From: Bacteroidales bacterium
Lineage (GTDB): Bacteria > Bacteroidota > Bacteroidia > Bacteroidales > UBA932
Assembly: GCA_017452265.1 (NCBI GenBank)
Contig: JAFTMS010000033.1
Location: 18,745 to 82,744, forward strand
Length of the DNA: 64,000 nucleotides
Reading direction: 5' to 3'
Every line of letters starts with the position of its first letter. Positions within the stretch are counted from its first letter, which is position 1. Of this stretch, positions 1 through 10,221 are shown piece by piece. The translations under genes and the position numbers were made by a program. Under the pieces are notes generated by a model. The model made no database searches. It saw only the letters and a program-made list of their open reading frames with translations, and was not told the DNA's origin.

Positions 1-1035
1 CCGTATCAGCCTGAAGTGTCGCAGGGTACGCTCCGTTATATATTCGAGTATCAGTCTATGATAGCCGAACTGACGGGCATGGACTGCACCAATGCTTCGA
101 TGTACGACGGTGCGACGGCAGCTGCTGAGGCCATGATGATGGCTATGGCTGCGACAAAGAAGAAGACGCGTGTATTGCTTTCCGAGGGCCTGCTTCCGCA
201 GGTTCTTGAAGTGGTGAAGACCTATGCGAAGTTCAACGGCGTGGAGCTTGGCTTTGTGCCTTGCATCGACGGCGTGACATCGTATGGCGCTCTTGTCGCC
301 GAGCTTGCTGCAGGTGATGTGGCCGGTGTCCTTGTGCCGGGTATAAACAGGTACGGAATCATTGAGGATATGACAGGATTTGCAGATGCTGTTCATGCTC
401 AGAAAGGTCTGCTGATGGTATATTCGGATCCGTCTTCGCTTGCTGTAATCAAGACTCCAGGCGAGTGGGGTGCGGATGTCGTATGCGGAGATTCTCAGTC
501 TCTTGGTGTTCCTCTATGCTTCGGCGGCCCGTATGTCGGCTTCCTTACATGTACGAAGGAGCTTGTCCGCAAGCTTCCGGGACGTATTGTCGGAGAAACG
601 AAAGACGTGGACGGAAAGCGTGCCTATGTGCTCACGCTTCAGGCCCGCGAGCAGCATATACGCCGTGAGAAGGCGACCAGCAACATATGCTCGAACCAGT
701 CTCTTATGGCTCTGTATGTGACTGTATATCTGTCTCTTATGGGCTCGAAAGGTCTTCGTGACGTGAATGAGCTAAGCTATGGTGCCGCTCATTATCTCCA
801 TGACAGCCTTCTTGCGACCGGGCTTTTTGAAAAGGCGTTTGACAAGCCGTTCCTTAAGGAGTTCACGCTTAAGCCGCTTGTGCCTGTGGCTGATCTGCAG
901 GAAGCGCTTCATGCGGAAGGCATCTTCGGAGCCGTCGAGGTGGAGCCGGGGCTTGTAAACTTCTGTGCGACTGAAAAGATACGCAAGGAGGATATTGAAT
1001 ATGTTGTATCAGTAATAAAGAAGTTCAAGGCATGA
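1..1035 (+). CDS. gcvPA: Glycine dehydrogenase (decarboxylating) subunit 1, 5' truncated
   Basis: N-terminal half of the split P-protein of the glycine cleavage system, which decarboxylates glycine and passes the aminomethyl group to lipoyl-GcvH. The frame is open from base 1 and reads [19 protein letters not shown], the conserved P-protein segment, so the true start lies upstream and roughly the first 100 residues are missing. [19 protein letters not shown] and the stretch around [19 protein letters not shown] are typical of this subunit. The stop overlaps the gcvPB start (ATGA), so the two subunits are translationally coupled. gcvT and gcvH are not visible and may lie upstream. Confidence 0.95.
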   Translation, partial: PYQPEVSQGTLRYIFEYQSMIAELTGMDCTNASMYDGATAAAEAMMMAMAATKKKTRVLLSEGLLPQVLEVVKTYAKFNGVELGFVPCIDGVTSYGALVAELAAGDVAGVLVPGINRYGIIEDMTGFADAVHAQKGLLMVYSDPSSLAVIKTPGEWGADVVCGDSQSLGVPLCFGGPYVGFLTCTKELVRKLPGRIVGETKDVDGKRAYVLTLQAREQHIRREKATSNICSNQSLMALYVTVYLSLMGSKGLRDVNELSYGAAHYLHDSLLATGLFEKAFDKPFLKEFTLKPLVPVADLQEALHAEGIFGAVEVEPGLVNFCATEKIRKEDIEYVVSVIKKFKA

Positions 1036-2495
1036 AATATTACGACAAACTGATCTTTGAACTTTCCAAGGAAGGACGATGCGGATATTCATTGCCTTCC
1101 AATGGCTGGGACGCCTCTCTGACCGAACTGCCTGCTGGCCTCGCTCGTGCTAAAGAACCGGCATTGCCTCAGGTGAGCGAGCCGGACGTCGTGCGTCATT
1201 ATACAAATCTTTCCCAGATGAACTTCGGAGTGGATTCCGGATTCTATCCTCTCGGCAGCTGTACGATGAAGTACAATCCGAAGATCAACGAGGAAATATC
1301 GGCGCATCCCGGTTTTGCCGGCCTGCATCCTCTTCAGCCAGCATCTACCGTTCAGGGAGCCTTGAGGCTGTATCGTGACCTCTCTCATGCTCTTTCGGCA
1401 ATAACCGGGATGGCGGAGTTCACGCTAAATCCGTTTGCAGGTGCTCATGGCGAACTGACCGGCCTCATGGTGATACGTCGGTATCATATGTCACGAGGAG
1501 ATTCCAGAAGGACGCGCATCATCGTTCCGGACAGTGCACATGGCACAAATCCGGCTTCTGCGGCTGTCTGCGGCCTTGAAATCGTAGTCGTGAAGTCCAA
1601 GGAAAACGGCCTTGTGGATGTGGACGACCTTCGTCCTCTGCTCGATGATACGATTGCCGGAATCATGATGACGAATCCTAATACGCTCGGACTTTTCGAA
1701 AAGGATATAAAGGAGATTGCCGCCCTCGTTCATGAATGCGGAGGCCTCCTGTATTATGACGGAGCGAACATGAACCCTCTGATGGGCGTCGTGCGTCCAG
1801 GAGACATGGGTTTTGACGTGATGCATCTGAACCTTCACAAGACATTCTCGACGCCTCATGGCGGCGGTGGTCCAGGTGCCGGACCAGTGGGTGTAGCTGC
1901 TCATCTTGTTCAGCATCTCCCTGCTCCAAAGGTTATGGAGGCGGAGGACGGTTCGCTGTATGTGGCCGGAGATGACGGTCAGGCATGTGGCCGCATATCA
2001 GGATTCATGGGCAATTTCGGTGTGCTTCTGAGGGCATATACATACATACTTATGATCGGAAGGCAGAACATCAGGATGGTCGGCCCACTGTCTGTCCTCG
2101 GGGCGAACTATGTCAAGGAATCGCTCAGGGACTGCTTCAGGCTTCCTGTTCCGACCGTCTGCAAGCATGAATTCGTGTTTGACGGACTGCTCGACCAGTC
2201 GACGGGAGTGACGACTCTCGATGTCGCCAAGAGGCTTCTGGACTATGGCTTCCATGCGCCTACGATATACTTCCCGCTTCTGTTCCATCAGGCTATCATG
2301 ATCGAGCCGACGGAAACGGAGTCGAAGGAGACGCTGGACTGCTTCATAAATATGATGAGGCATATTGCTGCTGAAGCATTGTCGGATCCTGATACCCTCA
2401 AGACGGCGCCTCACACGACGCCTGTACGACGCCTTGACGAAACCACCGCGGCCCGCCAGCCCGTGCTCCGCTATCATTCCGAAACGTCATTCTGA
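1032..2495 (+). CDS. gcvPB: Glycine dehydrogenase (decarboxylating) subunit 2
   Basis: C-terminal, PLP-carrying half of the split glycine decarboxylase, 487 aa, normal length. The PLP lysine is Lys270 in [16 protein letters not shown]. It pairs with GcvPA (overlapping start) and lies upstream of lpdA, giving the P and L proteins of glycine cleavage together. The last residues (HSETSF) and the stop are read from a dispersed GTCATTCTGA-type repeat, so the extreme C-terminus is repeat-derived. Family assignment is secure; the effect of the altered tail is not known. Confidence 0.96.
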   Translation: MKYYDKLIFELSKEGRCGYSLPSNGWDASLTELPAGLARAKEPALPQVSEPDVVRHYTNLSQMNFGVDSGFYPLGSCTMKYNPKINEEISAHPGFAGLHPLQPASTVQGALRLYRDLSHALSAITGMAEFTLNPFAGAHGELTGLMVIRRYHMSRGDSRRTRIIVPDSAHGTNPASAAVCGLEIVVVKSKENGLVDVDDLRPLLDDTIAGIMMTNPNTLGLFEKDIKEIAALVHECGGLLYYDGANMNPLMGVVRPGDMGFDVMHLNLHKTFSTPHGGGGPGAGPVGVAAHLVQHLPAPKVMEAEDGSLYVAGDDGQACGRISGFMGNFGVLLRAYTYILMIGRQNIRMVGPLSVLGANYVKESLRDCFRLPVPTVCKHEFVFDGLLDQSTGVTTLDVAKRLLDYGFHAPTIYFPLLFHQAIMIEPTETESKETLDCFINMMRHIAAEALSDPDTLKTAPHTTPVRRLDETTAARQPVLRYHSETSF

Positions 2496-2516
2496 ATCAA
2501 GAGAAGAATCCGATAC
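2480..2516 (+). repeat. Dispersed GTCATTCTGA-type repeat at the gcvPB stop codon
   Basis: Short element containing GTCATTCTGA and ending in GAAGAATCC, similar to the one at 35048-35089. Its TGA is the stop codon of gcvPB. Elements of this look are common interspersed repeats in bacterial genomes, including Bacteroidetes; no function can be read from one copy. Confidence 0.5.
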
Positions 2517-2523
2517 CTTTGAT

Positions 2524-3867
2524 ATGAAGATAATAATAATAGGCGCCGGCCCCGGCGGATACGAAACTGCTCTTCTTGCAGCCAGAAGGGGAGTGGAAGT
2601 GGTTCTGGTGGAATCCGGACACGTCGGCGGCACATGCCTCAACGAAGGCTGCATCCCGACAAAGTCCTTCTGCCGTAATGCACAGATTCTCGACGAACTG
2701 CGCGCTGCTTCCGCCTTCGGAGTCACCGACCTTTCGTATGGCTTTGATTTCAGCGCTGTCCGGGCACGAAAGGATGCTGTTGTGGAGCAGCTCCGTGGCG
2801 GTGTGGAAGGCCTGCTGAACCATAAGAACATCACTCTGGTCAGAGGCAAGGCCTCCTTCAAGGATGCGCACACCATAATCGTGGATGATGAAGAGTACTC
2901 GGCCGACTATATTATCATAGCCACAGGCTCCGTTTCCGCCTCCCTTCCGATTCCCGGAGCAGATCTTCCGGATGTGCTGACTTCCCGTGAAATCCTTGAT
3001 ATAGAGGAAGTTCCCAAGAGGCTGTGCGTCATCGGCGGAGGCGTCATAGGTCTTGAATTCGCCTCGATATTCCGCAGTTTCGGAAGCGAGGTCACGGTGC
3101 TGGAATATTGCAGGGATATTCTCCCGCATTTCGATTCAGACTTGGCAAAACGCTTGAAGCAGAGCCTCGGAAAACGTGGAATTGATATGGTTACGCAGGC
3201 TCAGGTGCTTTCAATCACTAAGGACGCATCTTGTCTTGTGACTTATTCTCGTAAAGGCAAGGAGGAGACTGTCGTGGCCGACAAGGTGCTCATGGCTGTC
3301 GGACGCCGTGCCAATGTGTCGTCTCTGAATCTTGCGGACATCGGCCTGGAATTCACTCCTAAGGGAATATCTGTCAATGATGTGATGCAGACGAACCTGC
3401 CGCATATTTATGCAGTCGGAGACATAAACGGAAAGATGATGCTCGCACATGCGGCGACCTTCCAGGGTGTCGTTGCCCTTGACCATATCATGGGTGTCAG
3501 CAACGGAATAGACCTTTCTGTGATGCCGGCTGCCGTGTTCACGTCACCGGAAGCTGCTTCCGTCGGCATGACCGAAGATGAGTGCAAGGAGAAAGGATTG
3601 GCGGTGAAGTGCCTCAAGTCATTCTTCAGAGCGAACGGAAAGGCTGTCGCCATGGGCGAGACCGATGGCTTCTGCAAGCTTGTCGTGGAACTCTCCGGCC
3701 GCATCCTCGGCTGCCACATCTATGGCCCTCATGCTTCCGACATAGTACAGGAAGCCTGCGCCATGATTAGCCGTGGAGCGTCTCTTGAAGAATTCCAGAA
3801 CATCATCCATGCCCACCCGACGCTGACGGAAGTCCTTCAGAGCGCTTCGGCCATGATGGAGATATGA
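2524..3867 (+). CDS. lpdA: Dihydrolipoyl dehydrogenase
   Basis: FAD-dependent L protein that reoxidises dihydrolipoyl groups of GcvH or 2-oxoacid dehydrogenases. The open frame extends further upstream, but ATG 2524 starts directly at the FAD fold (MKIIIIGAGPGGYETA), so 447 aa is the likely product. Redox disulfide Cys38/Cys43 lies in GGTCLNEGCIPTKS, the NAD-binding GGGVIGLEFASIF follows mid-protein, and the C-terminal dimer motif HAHPTLTEV carries the catalytic His. It is 28 bp downstream of gcvPB, consistent with one glycine-cleavage operon. Confidence 0.96.
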   Translation: MKIIIIGAGPGGYETALLAARRGVEVVLVESGHVGGTCLNEGCIPTKSFCRNAQILDELRAASAFGVTDLSYGFDFSAVRARKDAVVEQLRGGVEGLLNHKNITLVRGKASFKDAHTIIVDDEEYSADYIIIATGSVSASLPIPGADLPDVLTSREILDIEEVPKRLCVIGGGVIGLEFASIFRSFGSEVTVLEYCRDILPHFDSDLAKRLKQSLGKRGIDMVTQAQVLSITKDASCLVTYSRKGKEETVVADKVLMAVGRRANVSSLNLADIGLEFTPKGISVNDVMQTNLPHIYAVGDINGKMMLAHAATFQGVVALDHIMGVSNGIDLSVMPAAVFTSPEAASVGMTEDECKEKGLAVKCLKSFFRANGKAVAMGETDGFCKLVVELSGRILGCHIYGPHASDIVQEACAMISRGASLEEFQNIIHAHPTLTEVLQSASAMMEI

Positions 3868-3900
3868 TTCTCTGCTGGTGGCCGAAGCGGCTTCCGCATG

Positions 3901-6054
3901 TCATTCCGTAAATTCCATTTCTTCGAACAGATACTCCGCACCTCCGATCTTTTCGATGGTGAAGAGGACATATCTTATGTCGAGAGCTATGTTTCTGCAT
4001 ATTTCGGGATCGAACACGATGTCGCTCATGGTTCCTTCCCAGACGCGGTCGAAGTTGAGGCCTATGAGGTCGCCGTCTGCATTGATGACTGGACTTCCTG
4101 AATTGCCGCCGGTGGTGTGGTTGGTGGCGATGAAGCATACGGGCACTTCGCCGGAAGCGTCTGCCCAGCGTCCGTAATCCTTTGAGGCATATGCGTCACG
4201 AAGCCTCTGCGGGATGTTGTAGTCGAATATGTCCGGATTGTCCTTCTCCATGATTCCCTTTATCGTCGACGAAGGAGTGTAATATATTCCGTCGGCAGGG
4301 GAGTAGCCCTTCACATGACCGTATGCCACTCTAAGGGTGAGGTTCGCGTCCGGGTAGAAGTCCTTTGCAATACGCTGGGTGCGGGAATATGTCATCTGTC
4401 CGCGCATGTAGTCCCTGTAGGCGAGCTGAAGCTCCTGGTTCAGTCTGCGTGTGTGGGGACGGATGCTTCCTGTATACCATTTGAGGTATTCGCTGAAGAA
4501 TACGGCTGCCTTGTCGTTCATGACCGCCTCCTTGTCCTCTGCCGTCAGTGCCGCCACTTTGGACGGGTCTGTGAATATGGTGCTGCTGAAGAGGTCTTCC
4601 GCCCAGGCCTGCGTGTTCCCGTACTTCTTCATCTGTGCCTTGTGGTATTCCGGCTTGAAATCCTCGGGAACGTTTCTGTCGAAGGCGTCCACAAGTGCTA
4701 TGAATGATTCCTTGTCGACAGGCATATGATAATCCTTGTAGAAGGCTGCCGCAATCTCATCGGCCCTCTTCCTGTCGAATGAGGCGGCGACGGCACCTGT
4801 GCTGTCGGTCAGTTCGGTGTACTGGCTGCCGAAGCTGTTTGCAAATGCTGCGATTTCAATGCTTCTGACGGTCTCGCTGTAATAGTCCGTGGCGAACTGG
4901 TATGGCTCCAGCTCTGCGTATATTCCTGCAATCTTCTCCACGATGCCGTCGAATTCTCCGCCTTCAGCCCAGCTTCTGAAGGCTTTTTCATATTCCTGCT
5001 TCGTACGCACCGTGTTCATCTTCCTGATGCCCTTCACCTCTCCCTGCCACTTCTTCCATGCGTTCGAGACGTTGGCGTTCTTCGACGAATATTGTATGCG
5101 CACCTTCTGGCTTTCGGCCTGATGTCTGTTCATTATGTCCAGACGGAGGGTACGGAGCGCTATCTTGTGCGGATCTCCGATTTCCTCGATATAGCGTACG
5201 CCTTCGGAATGGATATATTCCTGTGTCCTGCCGGGGAAGCCGTAAATGAATGTAAAATCGCCTTCCTGCACGCCTGCAGTGGATATCTTGAAATATTTCT
5301 TAGGTCTGTACGGAACGTTGTCCTCTGAATACGGAGCAGGGTTGTTGTCCTTGTCGGCATATATCCTGAATATAGAGAAATCGCCTGTATGGCGCGGCCA
5401 CATCCAGTTGTCCGTATCTCCGCCGAACTTTCCGATTGATGAAGGCGGCGCACCGACCAGACGTACGTCGGCATATTCACGATACAGGAACAGGAAATAC
5501 TGGTTTCCGTAATACAGGGCCTCGACCGTTGCCCTCATGCCTTTGCCTTCGGCTGTGGCCTCCTTGATGAGCGCTTCCGAATTGCGCTTCACCAGCTCCA
5601 CCCTCTGTTCTTCGCTCATTTCCGGAGCATAACCCTCCAGAACCTGTGCTGTCACGTCCTCCATACGCTCCAGAAAGCTCACTGTCAGCCCTTTGTTTGG
5701 CAGTTCTTCCTCTCGGCTCATTGCCCAGAAGCCGTCGCGCAGATAGTCGTGCTCCACGCTGCTGTGGCGCTGGATCTGGCCGTATCCGCAGTGATGGTTG
5801 GTCAGAAGCAGACCTTCCGGCGAAACAAGCTCTCCGGTGCAGCCCCGTCCGAACAGGACGACGGCATCCTTGAGCGATGCCTGGTTCACGCTGTAGATGT
5901 CCTCCGCATCGAGACTGAAGCCCTTCTCCTGCATGTCCACAATCCTCTGTGAGATGAGGGACGGAAGCCACATGCCTTCGTCGGCCCTTGCGAATGCTGC
6001 TGCCGCCATACCCATGACGGCGGTCATAAGAACTTTGAAATGTCTGATATTCAT
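3901..6054 (-). CDS. S46 family dipeptidyl-peptidase (DPP11-like)
   Basis: Secreted or periplasmic serine exopeptidase that removes dipeptides from peptide N-termini, a hallmark of proteolytic Bacteroidetes. The start is set at 6054, where a signal peptide begins (MNIRHFKVLMTAVMGMAAAAFARA); the upstream open frame runs through a repeat and the neighbouring gene. 717 aa is typical of S46. The catalytic His is in TNHHCGYG (87/88), the Asp in WPRHTGDFS, and Ser652 in GGNSGSPV. Arg670 lies 18 residues after the Ser, the position where DPP11 has Arg (acidic P1) and DPP7 has Gly, so Asp/Glu specificity is inferred. Follows the glycosylase gene by 4 bp. Confidence 0.93.
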   Translation of the reverse strand: MNIRHFKVLMTAVMGMAAAAFARADEGMWLPSLISQRIVDMQEKGFSLDAEDIYSVNQASLKDAVVLFGRGCTGELVSPEGLLLTNHHCGYGQIQRHSSVEHDYLRDGFWAMSREEELPNKGLTVSFLERMEDVTAQVLEGYAPEMSEEQRVELVKRNSEALIKEATAEGKGMRATVEALYYGNQYFLFLYREYADVRLVGAPPSSIGKFGGDTDNWMWPRHTGDFSIFRIYADKDNNPAPYSEDNVPYRPKKYFKISTAGVQEGDFTFIYGFPGRTQEYIHSEGVRYIEEIGDPHKIALRTLRLDIMNRHQAESQKVRIQYSSKNANVSNAWKKWQGEVKGIRKMNTVRTKQEYEKAFRSWAEGGEFDGIVEKIAGIYAELEPYQFATDYYSETVRSIEIAAFANSFGSQYTELTDSTGAVAASFDRKRADEIAAAFYKDYHMPVDKESFIALVDAFDRNVPEDFKPEYHKAQMKKYGNTQAWAEDLFSSTIFTDPSKVAALTAEDKEAVMNDKAAVFFSEYLKWYTGSIRPHTRRLNQELQLAYRDYMRGQMTYSRTQRIAKDFYPDANLTLRVAYGHVKGYSPADGIYYTPSSTIKGIMEKDNPDIFDYNIPQRLRDAYASKDYGRWADASGEVPVCFIATNHTTGGNSGSPVINADGDLIGLNFDRVWEGTMSDIVFDPEICRNIALDIRYVLFTIEKIGGAEYLFEEMEFTE

Positions 6055-6058
6055 ATTG

Positions 6059-6799
6059 TTAATATTTTGTCTTGTTGTTTGGGATTGCCACGCCGCTATG
6101 CTCCTCGCAATGACGTGCTTTGCGAGGGCTTGCAAGCAATCCTTCCGCTTCGTACATCCTGCGGTACAGTTCCGCCTTCTTTTCAAGCGGCAGCGGATAT
6201 GCCCGTGACGAGGACGGCATTCTCCAAAGCCTGAGGTATCGCGTGCACTTTTCCTGCAAAACTGCTCCTGGTGCCTCCGGATTTTGGGGTACCGCGAGCA
6301 TTTCAGCATCAAAACTGCACTCGGCCCATCCACCGACTGCCGGCTCGCTGCATCCGAATGCCTCGCATATGACTTCGGTCGCCTTCTGCCCGGTCGTCAC
6401 TATGGCCTGGCACGAAGGAATACGTGCGAGCAGAGCATGCAGATCCGTGGCGCGCACCACTTCCAGAAACTTGTCGGAAGCGTTGTCCTTCAGCCTCCTC
6501 ACCTCGCACGCCGTGTCGTAAAGCGCAATGCCTTTCTGTGAACAGAATTCCATTATCCTCTCCCTGTCGAACCGCTTCAGCTTACGTCCCAGCTCGTCTT
6601 CCGCCACGAAATGCTCCCTGTCTCCGTAGAAGATCAGCCCGTCGATCCTCCAGTGGTCGTTGATCCAGTTCGGATAGAAGAAGTCCATGGACCATCTCTC
6701 CCGTTTCGGAGGAAAGCTCCCGAGCATGAGAATCCGCGCCTCTTCCGGAAGAAAAGGCTCAAGAGGATGCTTCTCGACAGGTGTCACAAGATGTTCCAT
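6059..6799 (-). CDS. Uracil-DNA glycosylase superfamily protein
   Basis: About 246 aa. ARILMLGSFPPKRERWSMDFFYPN is a motif region of the uracil-DNA glycosylase fold (short prokaryotic UDG/MUG-like family in Bacteroidetes); a later Val-Thr-Thr-Gly-Gln-Lys element fits the second active-site loop. It probably acts in base excision repair, but substrate is unknown. ATG 6799 is chosen because a TATATTTG box ends 5 bp before it, which would give a nearly leaderless transcript. The C-terminus (ARHCEEHSGVAIPN) is translated from a dispersed repeat and is unlikely to be ancestral. Transcribed with the S46 peptidase gene. Confidence 0.75.
   Translation of the reverse strand: MEHLVTPVEKHPLEPFLPEEARILMLGSFPPKRERWSMDFFYPNWINDHWRIDGLIFYGDREHFVAEDELGRKLKRFDRERIMEFCSQKGIALYDTACEVRRLKDNASDKFLEVVRATDLHALLARIPSCQAIVTTGQKATEVICEAFGCSEPAVGGWAECSFDAEMLAVPQNPEAPGAVLQEKCTRYLRLWRMPSSSRAYPLPLEKKAELYRRMYEAEGLLASPRKARHCEEHSGVAIPNNKTKY
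6081..6118 (-). repeat. Dispersed CGTCATTGCGAGGAG-type repeat fused to the glycosylase gene
   Basis: On the minus strand the sequence reads CGTCATTGCGAGGAGCATAG followed by CGGCGTGGCAATCCC, the form of a repeat scattered through many bacterial genomes. Here it lies inside the 3' end of the glycosylase ORF and supplies its last residues. It also falls just upstream of the S46 peptidase gene. Confidence 0.65.
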
Positions 6800-6803
6800 G
6801 ACA

Positions 6804-6811
6804 CAAATATA
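6804..6811 (-). promoter_or_regulatory. TATATTTG -7 box of the glycosylase gene
   Basis: Matches the Bacteroidetes TAnnTTTG box on the minus strand. It ends only 4 bases before the ATG at 6799, so transcription would begin at or beside the start codon. No clear -33 TTG. Confidence 0.45.
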
Positions 6812-6831
6812 CGTATTTTTTCCATATAAAG

Positions 6832-6865
6832 ACATCCGCCCGGAGAATCACTTCTGCGGGCGGAT
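6832..6865 (-). terminator. Hairpin downstream of the thioredoxin gene
   Basis: Nine-bp perfect stem CATCCGCCC / GGGCGGATG with a 16-base loop, followed on the minus strand by TCTTTATAT. It lies between the thioredoxin lipoprotein gene and the glycosylase gene; the T-run is short, so it is a moderate terminator. Confidence 0.55.
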
Positions 6866-6953
6866 GCAGTCCGTTCAATATTTATGTCTGACATCTAAAT
6901 GCACACTCATAAGACGCATGAACTGTGCCAAATGCTACAAGATGCCGTAAAAT

Positions 6954-7424
6954 TCATTTCTTTTCCAGCAGAATCGTTTCGATTTCGGTCTTGAAGCGGG
7001 ATTTGTCGCGTGAGCCTACCGTAAGCGTCGGCTCTCCATCGAGCGGAATATACAATATGGCCGGAATCGAGCTTATGCCGAATGCCTTGGCCAGTTCGGG
7101 ATCCTTGTCGATGTCCACCTTGTATATGACCACTTTCCCGTCGTATTCTGCCGCAAGTTCGTTCATTATCGGTGCTATCCTCTGGCATGGGCCGCACCAT
7201 GTCGCATAGAAGTCCACAACGGCCGGTTTGTCACCGAGGTATGTCAGCTCCTGTGCGCTGATGTCATAGACCTTGGCCGCGAACTCCTGTGCATTGAGTT
7301 CGGTGACCTTCCTGATTTCTTTCATTTCCTTTTCCTTCTTGTTTTCCGCGCCGGCGTTTCCGCATGATGCAAAACTCAGGATTGAGATGACAGCCAGCGC
7401 CGCAGTCATATAAATCGTCTTCAT
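6954..7424 (-). CDS. Thioredoxin-family lipoprotein
   Basis: 156 aa. A lipoprotein signal (hydrophobic segment then FAS-Cys21) predicts a membrane-anchored periplasmic protein. A charged linker (29-36) precedes a thioredoxin fold with WCGPC (Cys77/Cys80) and the cis-proline loop SIPAILY. It likely reduces or exchanges disulfides outside the cytoplasm; partner unknown. A TATATTTG promoter box lies 17-24 bp upstream. It may serve peroxide defence together with the neighbouring catalase, but that is context only. Confidence 0.9.
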   Translation of the reverse strand: MKTIYMTAALAVISILSFASCGNAGAENKKEKEMKEIRKVTELNAQEFAAKVYDISAQELTYLGDKPAVVDFYATWCGPCQRIAPIMNELAAEYDGKVVIYKVDIDKDPELAKAFGISSIPAILYIPLDGEPTLTVGSRDKSRFKTEIETILLEKK

Positions 7425-7440
7425 ATCGTTTGAATTTTTG

Positions 7441-7448
7441 CAAATATA
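7441..7448 (-). promoter_or_regulatory. TATATTTG -7 box of the thioredoxin gene
   Basis: Minus-strand TATATTTGC, 16 bases before the ATG. No -33 TTG at the ideal distance. Confidence 0.55.
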
Positions 7449-7454
7449 CCATTT

Positions 7455-8960
7455 TTATTTCAACTCGTCTACCGGATCCTTCGCCATAAGCGCTTCGTCA
7501 AGACTGATTCCCAGCGCTGAAGCCATGCAGATGCCGTAGGCCGGATCCGCCATATAGCAGTTGCGCGTATGCCTCTGCTTTATGAACAGCGGACTGTCTC
7601 CCATCGCACGTGCCGTATTTGCACATGTAGCCTTCTGATCCTCTTCGGACATGAGCCTCCACAGCTTGCCCGGCTGGGTGTAGTAGTCATCATCATATTC
7701 ACGCTCGTCATAATTGTACACATCGCCTCCAGGAAGCGGCGGCTCCTTCATTTCAGGCGACTCCTTCCATTCTCCGAAGCTGTTCGGCTCATACGGAACC
7801 GTGCCTCCGTAGTTGTCGTCCGTACGCATCTGGCCGTCCCTATGGTATGAATGGAAAGGACAGCGCGGCTTGTTCACCGGGATGAGATTGTGATTCACGC
7901 CGAGCCTGTAACGCTGTGCGTCTCCGTATGAGAAAAGCCTGCCCTGCAGCATCTTGTCCGGCGAAAATCCGATTCCGTCGATGATGTTCATGGGGTTGAA
8001 CGCAGCCTGCTCCACTTCTGCGAAGAAGTTTTCGGGATTTCGGTTCAGTTCGAGTATGCCCACATCTATGAGCGGAAAATCCCCGTGGTACCACACTTTC
8101 GTAAGGTCGAACGGATTCACTTTGTAATTCCTTGCCTCTTCCTCTGTCATAAGCTGCACCTGCATGAGCCAGCGCGGATAATTGCCGCGCTCGATTGCCT
8201 CGTAAAGGTCCCTCTGATGCGATTCCCTGTCCTTCGCTATCAGAGCCTCCGCTTCTTCGTCAGTCAGGTTCTTTATGCCCTGGAGCGTGCGAAGATGGAA
8301 CTTCACCCATGTACGTTCGTTCTTTTCATTGAGGAAGCTGTAGGTGTGACTGCCGAATCCGTGCATATGCCTGAAAGAGAATGGGATGCCGCGAGGGCTC
8401 ATGGTGATTGTCACCTGGTGGAGGGTTTCGGGAAGAAGTGTCCAGAAATCCCAGTTGTTTGTGGCGCTGCGCATACCTGTGCGCGGATCACGCTTGATGG
8501 CATGGTTCAGGTCGGGAAACTTGAGCGGATCGCGGAGGAAGAATACCGGTGTGTTGTTTCCGACAAGATCCCAGTTGCCGGTGTCGGTGTAGAACTTCAT
8601 AGCAAAGCCTCTGATGTCTCTTTCCGCATCGGCGGCTCCGCGTTCCCCTGCAACGGTCGAAAACCTCACGAAACATTCCGTCTGTTTGCCTACATGGGCG
8701 AAGATCGAGGCACGTGTCCATTTCGTTATGTCGTTCGTGATCGTGAAAGTGCCGTATGCTCCTGAACCTTTTGCGTGCATGCGTCTTTCTGGGATGACCT
8801 CCCGGTCGAAATGCGCCAGCTTCTCGATGAGCCAGGGGTCCTGCATTGTTACAGAGCCTGGCCTTCCGGCAGTCTGTGTGTTCTGGTTGTCTGCAATCGG
8901 ACGTCCGTTTTCAGATGTGAGTCCGTGCACATGCTTTGGGGATGACTTCATATCTTTCAT
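7455..8960 (-). CDS. katA: Monofunctional haem catalase
   Basis: Disproportionates hydrogen peroxide. 501 aa, small-subunit catalase. Distal His62 is in [15 protein letters not shown], the distal Asn in [13 protein letters not shown], and the proximal haem Tyr in [14 protein letters not shown]. There is no signal peptide. Start 8960 is the most upstream ATG of the family-length ORF; Met4 is an alternative. It lies 54 bp after the His-rich metal transporter gene on the same strand with no obvious promoter between, suggesting co-transcription. Confidence 0.97.
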   Translation of the reverse strand: MKDMKSSPKHVHGLTSENGRPIADNQNTQTAGRPGSVTMQDPWLIEKLAHFDREVIPERRMHAKGSGAYGTFTITNDITKWTRASIFAHVGKQTECFVRFSTVAGERGAADAERDIRGFAMKFYTDTGNWDLVGNNTPVFFLRDPLKFPDLNHAIKRDPRTGMRSATNNWDFWTLLPETLHQVTITMSPRGIPFSFRHMHGFGSHTYSFLNEKNERTWVKFHLRTLQGIKNLTDEEAEALIAKDRESHQRDLYEAIERGNYPRWLMQVQLMTEEEARNYKVNPFDLTKVWYHGDFPLIDVGILELNRNPENFFAEVEQAAFNPMNIIDGIGFSPDKMLQGRLFSYGDAQRYRLGVNHNLIPVNKPRCPFHSYHRDGQMRTDDNYGGTVPYEPNSFGEWKESPEMKEPPLPGGDVYNYDEREYDDDYYTQPGKLWRLMSEEDQKATCANTARAMGDSPLFIKQRHTRNCYMADPAYGICMASALGISLDEALMAKDPVDELK

Positions 8961-9014
8961 GATCTAAGAGATTATGTCACCCCGCAATCCAAATCGAATG
9001 CCAGAATGCCGGAG

Positions 9015-10211
9015 CTACATTATGAGCATGGCTGCAAAAGCCGCAATGAGGGCCACAGCGCAGTTGATGACCTTGGCCCAGAGGAAGCTCTTCTTGCTTT
9101 CGGCAATGAGCGGAAGGGAGGCATGTCCGTCCTGTGAGATGCAACTCGCAAGAAGTACCGGGAACGGCACGACACCGGCGGCATAGAGCGTGACGAATAT
9201 CATGTGAGGGCCGGATTCCGGGATTATGCCTATGGCTGTCGCGAGAAGGATCATCAGCACGGTGTTGTCGCTTATCCAGCTGCTTATGTCCATGAACTGG
9301 AGCAGGACGCCGATGACCAGAAGCACGCCGAAGGTCCACGCGAATATCGTCGGAAGATGCTTTTTCACGATGTGGTTCCACATGTGTTCCTCGACGAAAT
9401 GGTCTGATGCAAACAGGAGGACAAAGAGTACTATTATGCTGAGACCGGCAAACAGCACGTTCATCCAGTCCTCGCTGAGAAGGTCTATGGTGAATGCCGC
9501 TTCGTGTTCATGCTCATGCGTATGTCCATCGCACGTGCACTCTGCCGTGTGCTCATGACTTTCGTGCGCATGTCCCTCATGTACGCTGTGGTCATGTCCG
9601 AGGTGTCCGCTGGCGAGGGCGGCGATGAATACGGCAAGGCCCATGAACATGACGATGCGCTTCCAGCCGTAATGACGCTTCTTTGCTTCATCTTCCGCCT
9701 TCTCCGCTTCCTGATGATGGTGGTGCTCATGACAGCCGTCTCCTTCATGCACTGCATATCCGTCGCTGCATTCTCCTGCCTCTCCGCAGTCCGTATGGTC
9801 ATGTTTGTGGCAGTGCCTTTTGTGCAGCCTGTCTCCGATGGCGTCCGTCAGTATGCCGACGACGACCGCAATGACGAACAGCACGACGAACAGGATAAGC
9901 GCCTGTTCGGGAATCATCGCAAGCATCATGAAGGCCTCGTCACCCGATGACGCTATCATCATTGCGACCAGGGCGCCGAAACTGAACAGACGATGCGTAT
10001 AAAGAGAGACTGTCGCGAATCCTCCCATGCATCCCGGCACAGAGCCGAGAAGGGCCGCTATCACGACCTGTCCCACCTTTGTCTTGCGGAGGCCCCTGAA
10101 GACCATGCCTCGTGATTCGATGTTGAGGGATTCGATCATCATCATCATCACGACCACGAGGCCTGTGATGAGGATGGAATTTCGGAGTATGTCTATGAAC
10201 AGATGCAGCAT
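9015..10211 (-). CDS. His-rich putative manganese/metal transporter (DUF2899, ArsP_2-like)
   Basis: 398 aa membrane protein with about eight hydrophobic segments. It contains the Gly-Ser-Val-Pro-Gly-Cys-Met-Gly-Gly-Phe motif and IIPESGPH, as in the family annotated as putative manganese transporter or arsenic efflux. Two loops (about 131-166 and 202-238) are packed with His, Asp, Glu and Cys and could bind metal. Substrate and direction cannot be read from sequence. It follows the DUF1573 gene by 10 bp and precedes catalase, so a role in metal balance during peroxide stress is inferred. Confidence 0.78.
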   Translation of the reverse strand: MLHLFIDILRNSILITGLVVVMMMMIESLNIESRGMVFRGLRKTKVGQVVIAALLGSVPGCMGGFATVSLYTHRLFSFGALVAMMIASSGDEAFMMLAMIPEQALILFVVLFVIAVVVGILTDAIGDRLHKRHCHKHDHTDCGEAGECSDGYAVHEGDGCHEHHHHQEAEKAEDEAKKRHYGWKRIVMFMGLAVFIAALASGHLGHDHSVHEGHAHESHEHTAECTCDGHTHEHEHEAAFTIDLLSEDWMNVLFAGLSIIVLFVLLFASDHFVEEHMWNHIVKKHLPTIFAWTFGVLLVIGVLLQFMDISSWISDNTVLMILLATAIGIIPESGPHMIFVTLYAAGVVPFPVLLASCISQDGHASLPLIAESKKSFLWAKVINCAVALIAAFAAMLIM

Positions 10212-10221
10212 GAGTCGCGTA

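Noticed and set aside
6055-6333. N-terminal extension of the S46 peptidase ORF
   Set aside because: It runs through the glycosylase 3' end and a dispersed repeat, and would bury the signal peptide.
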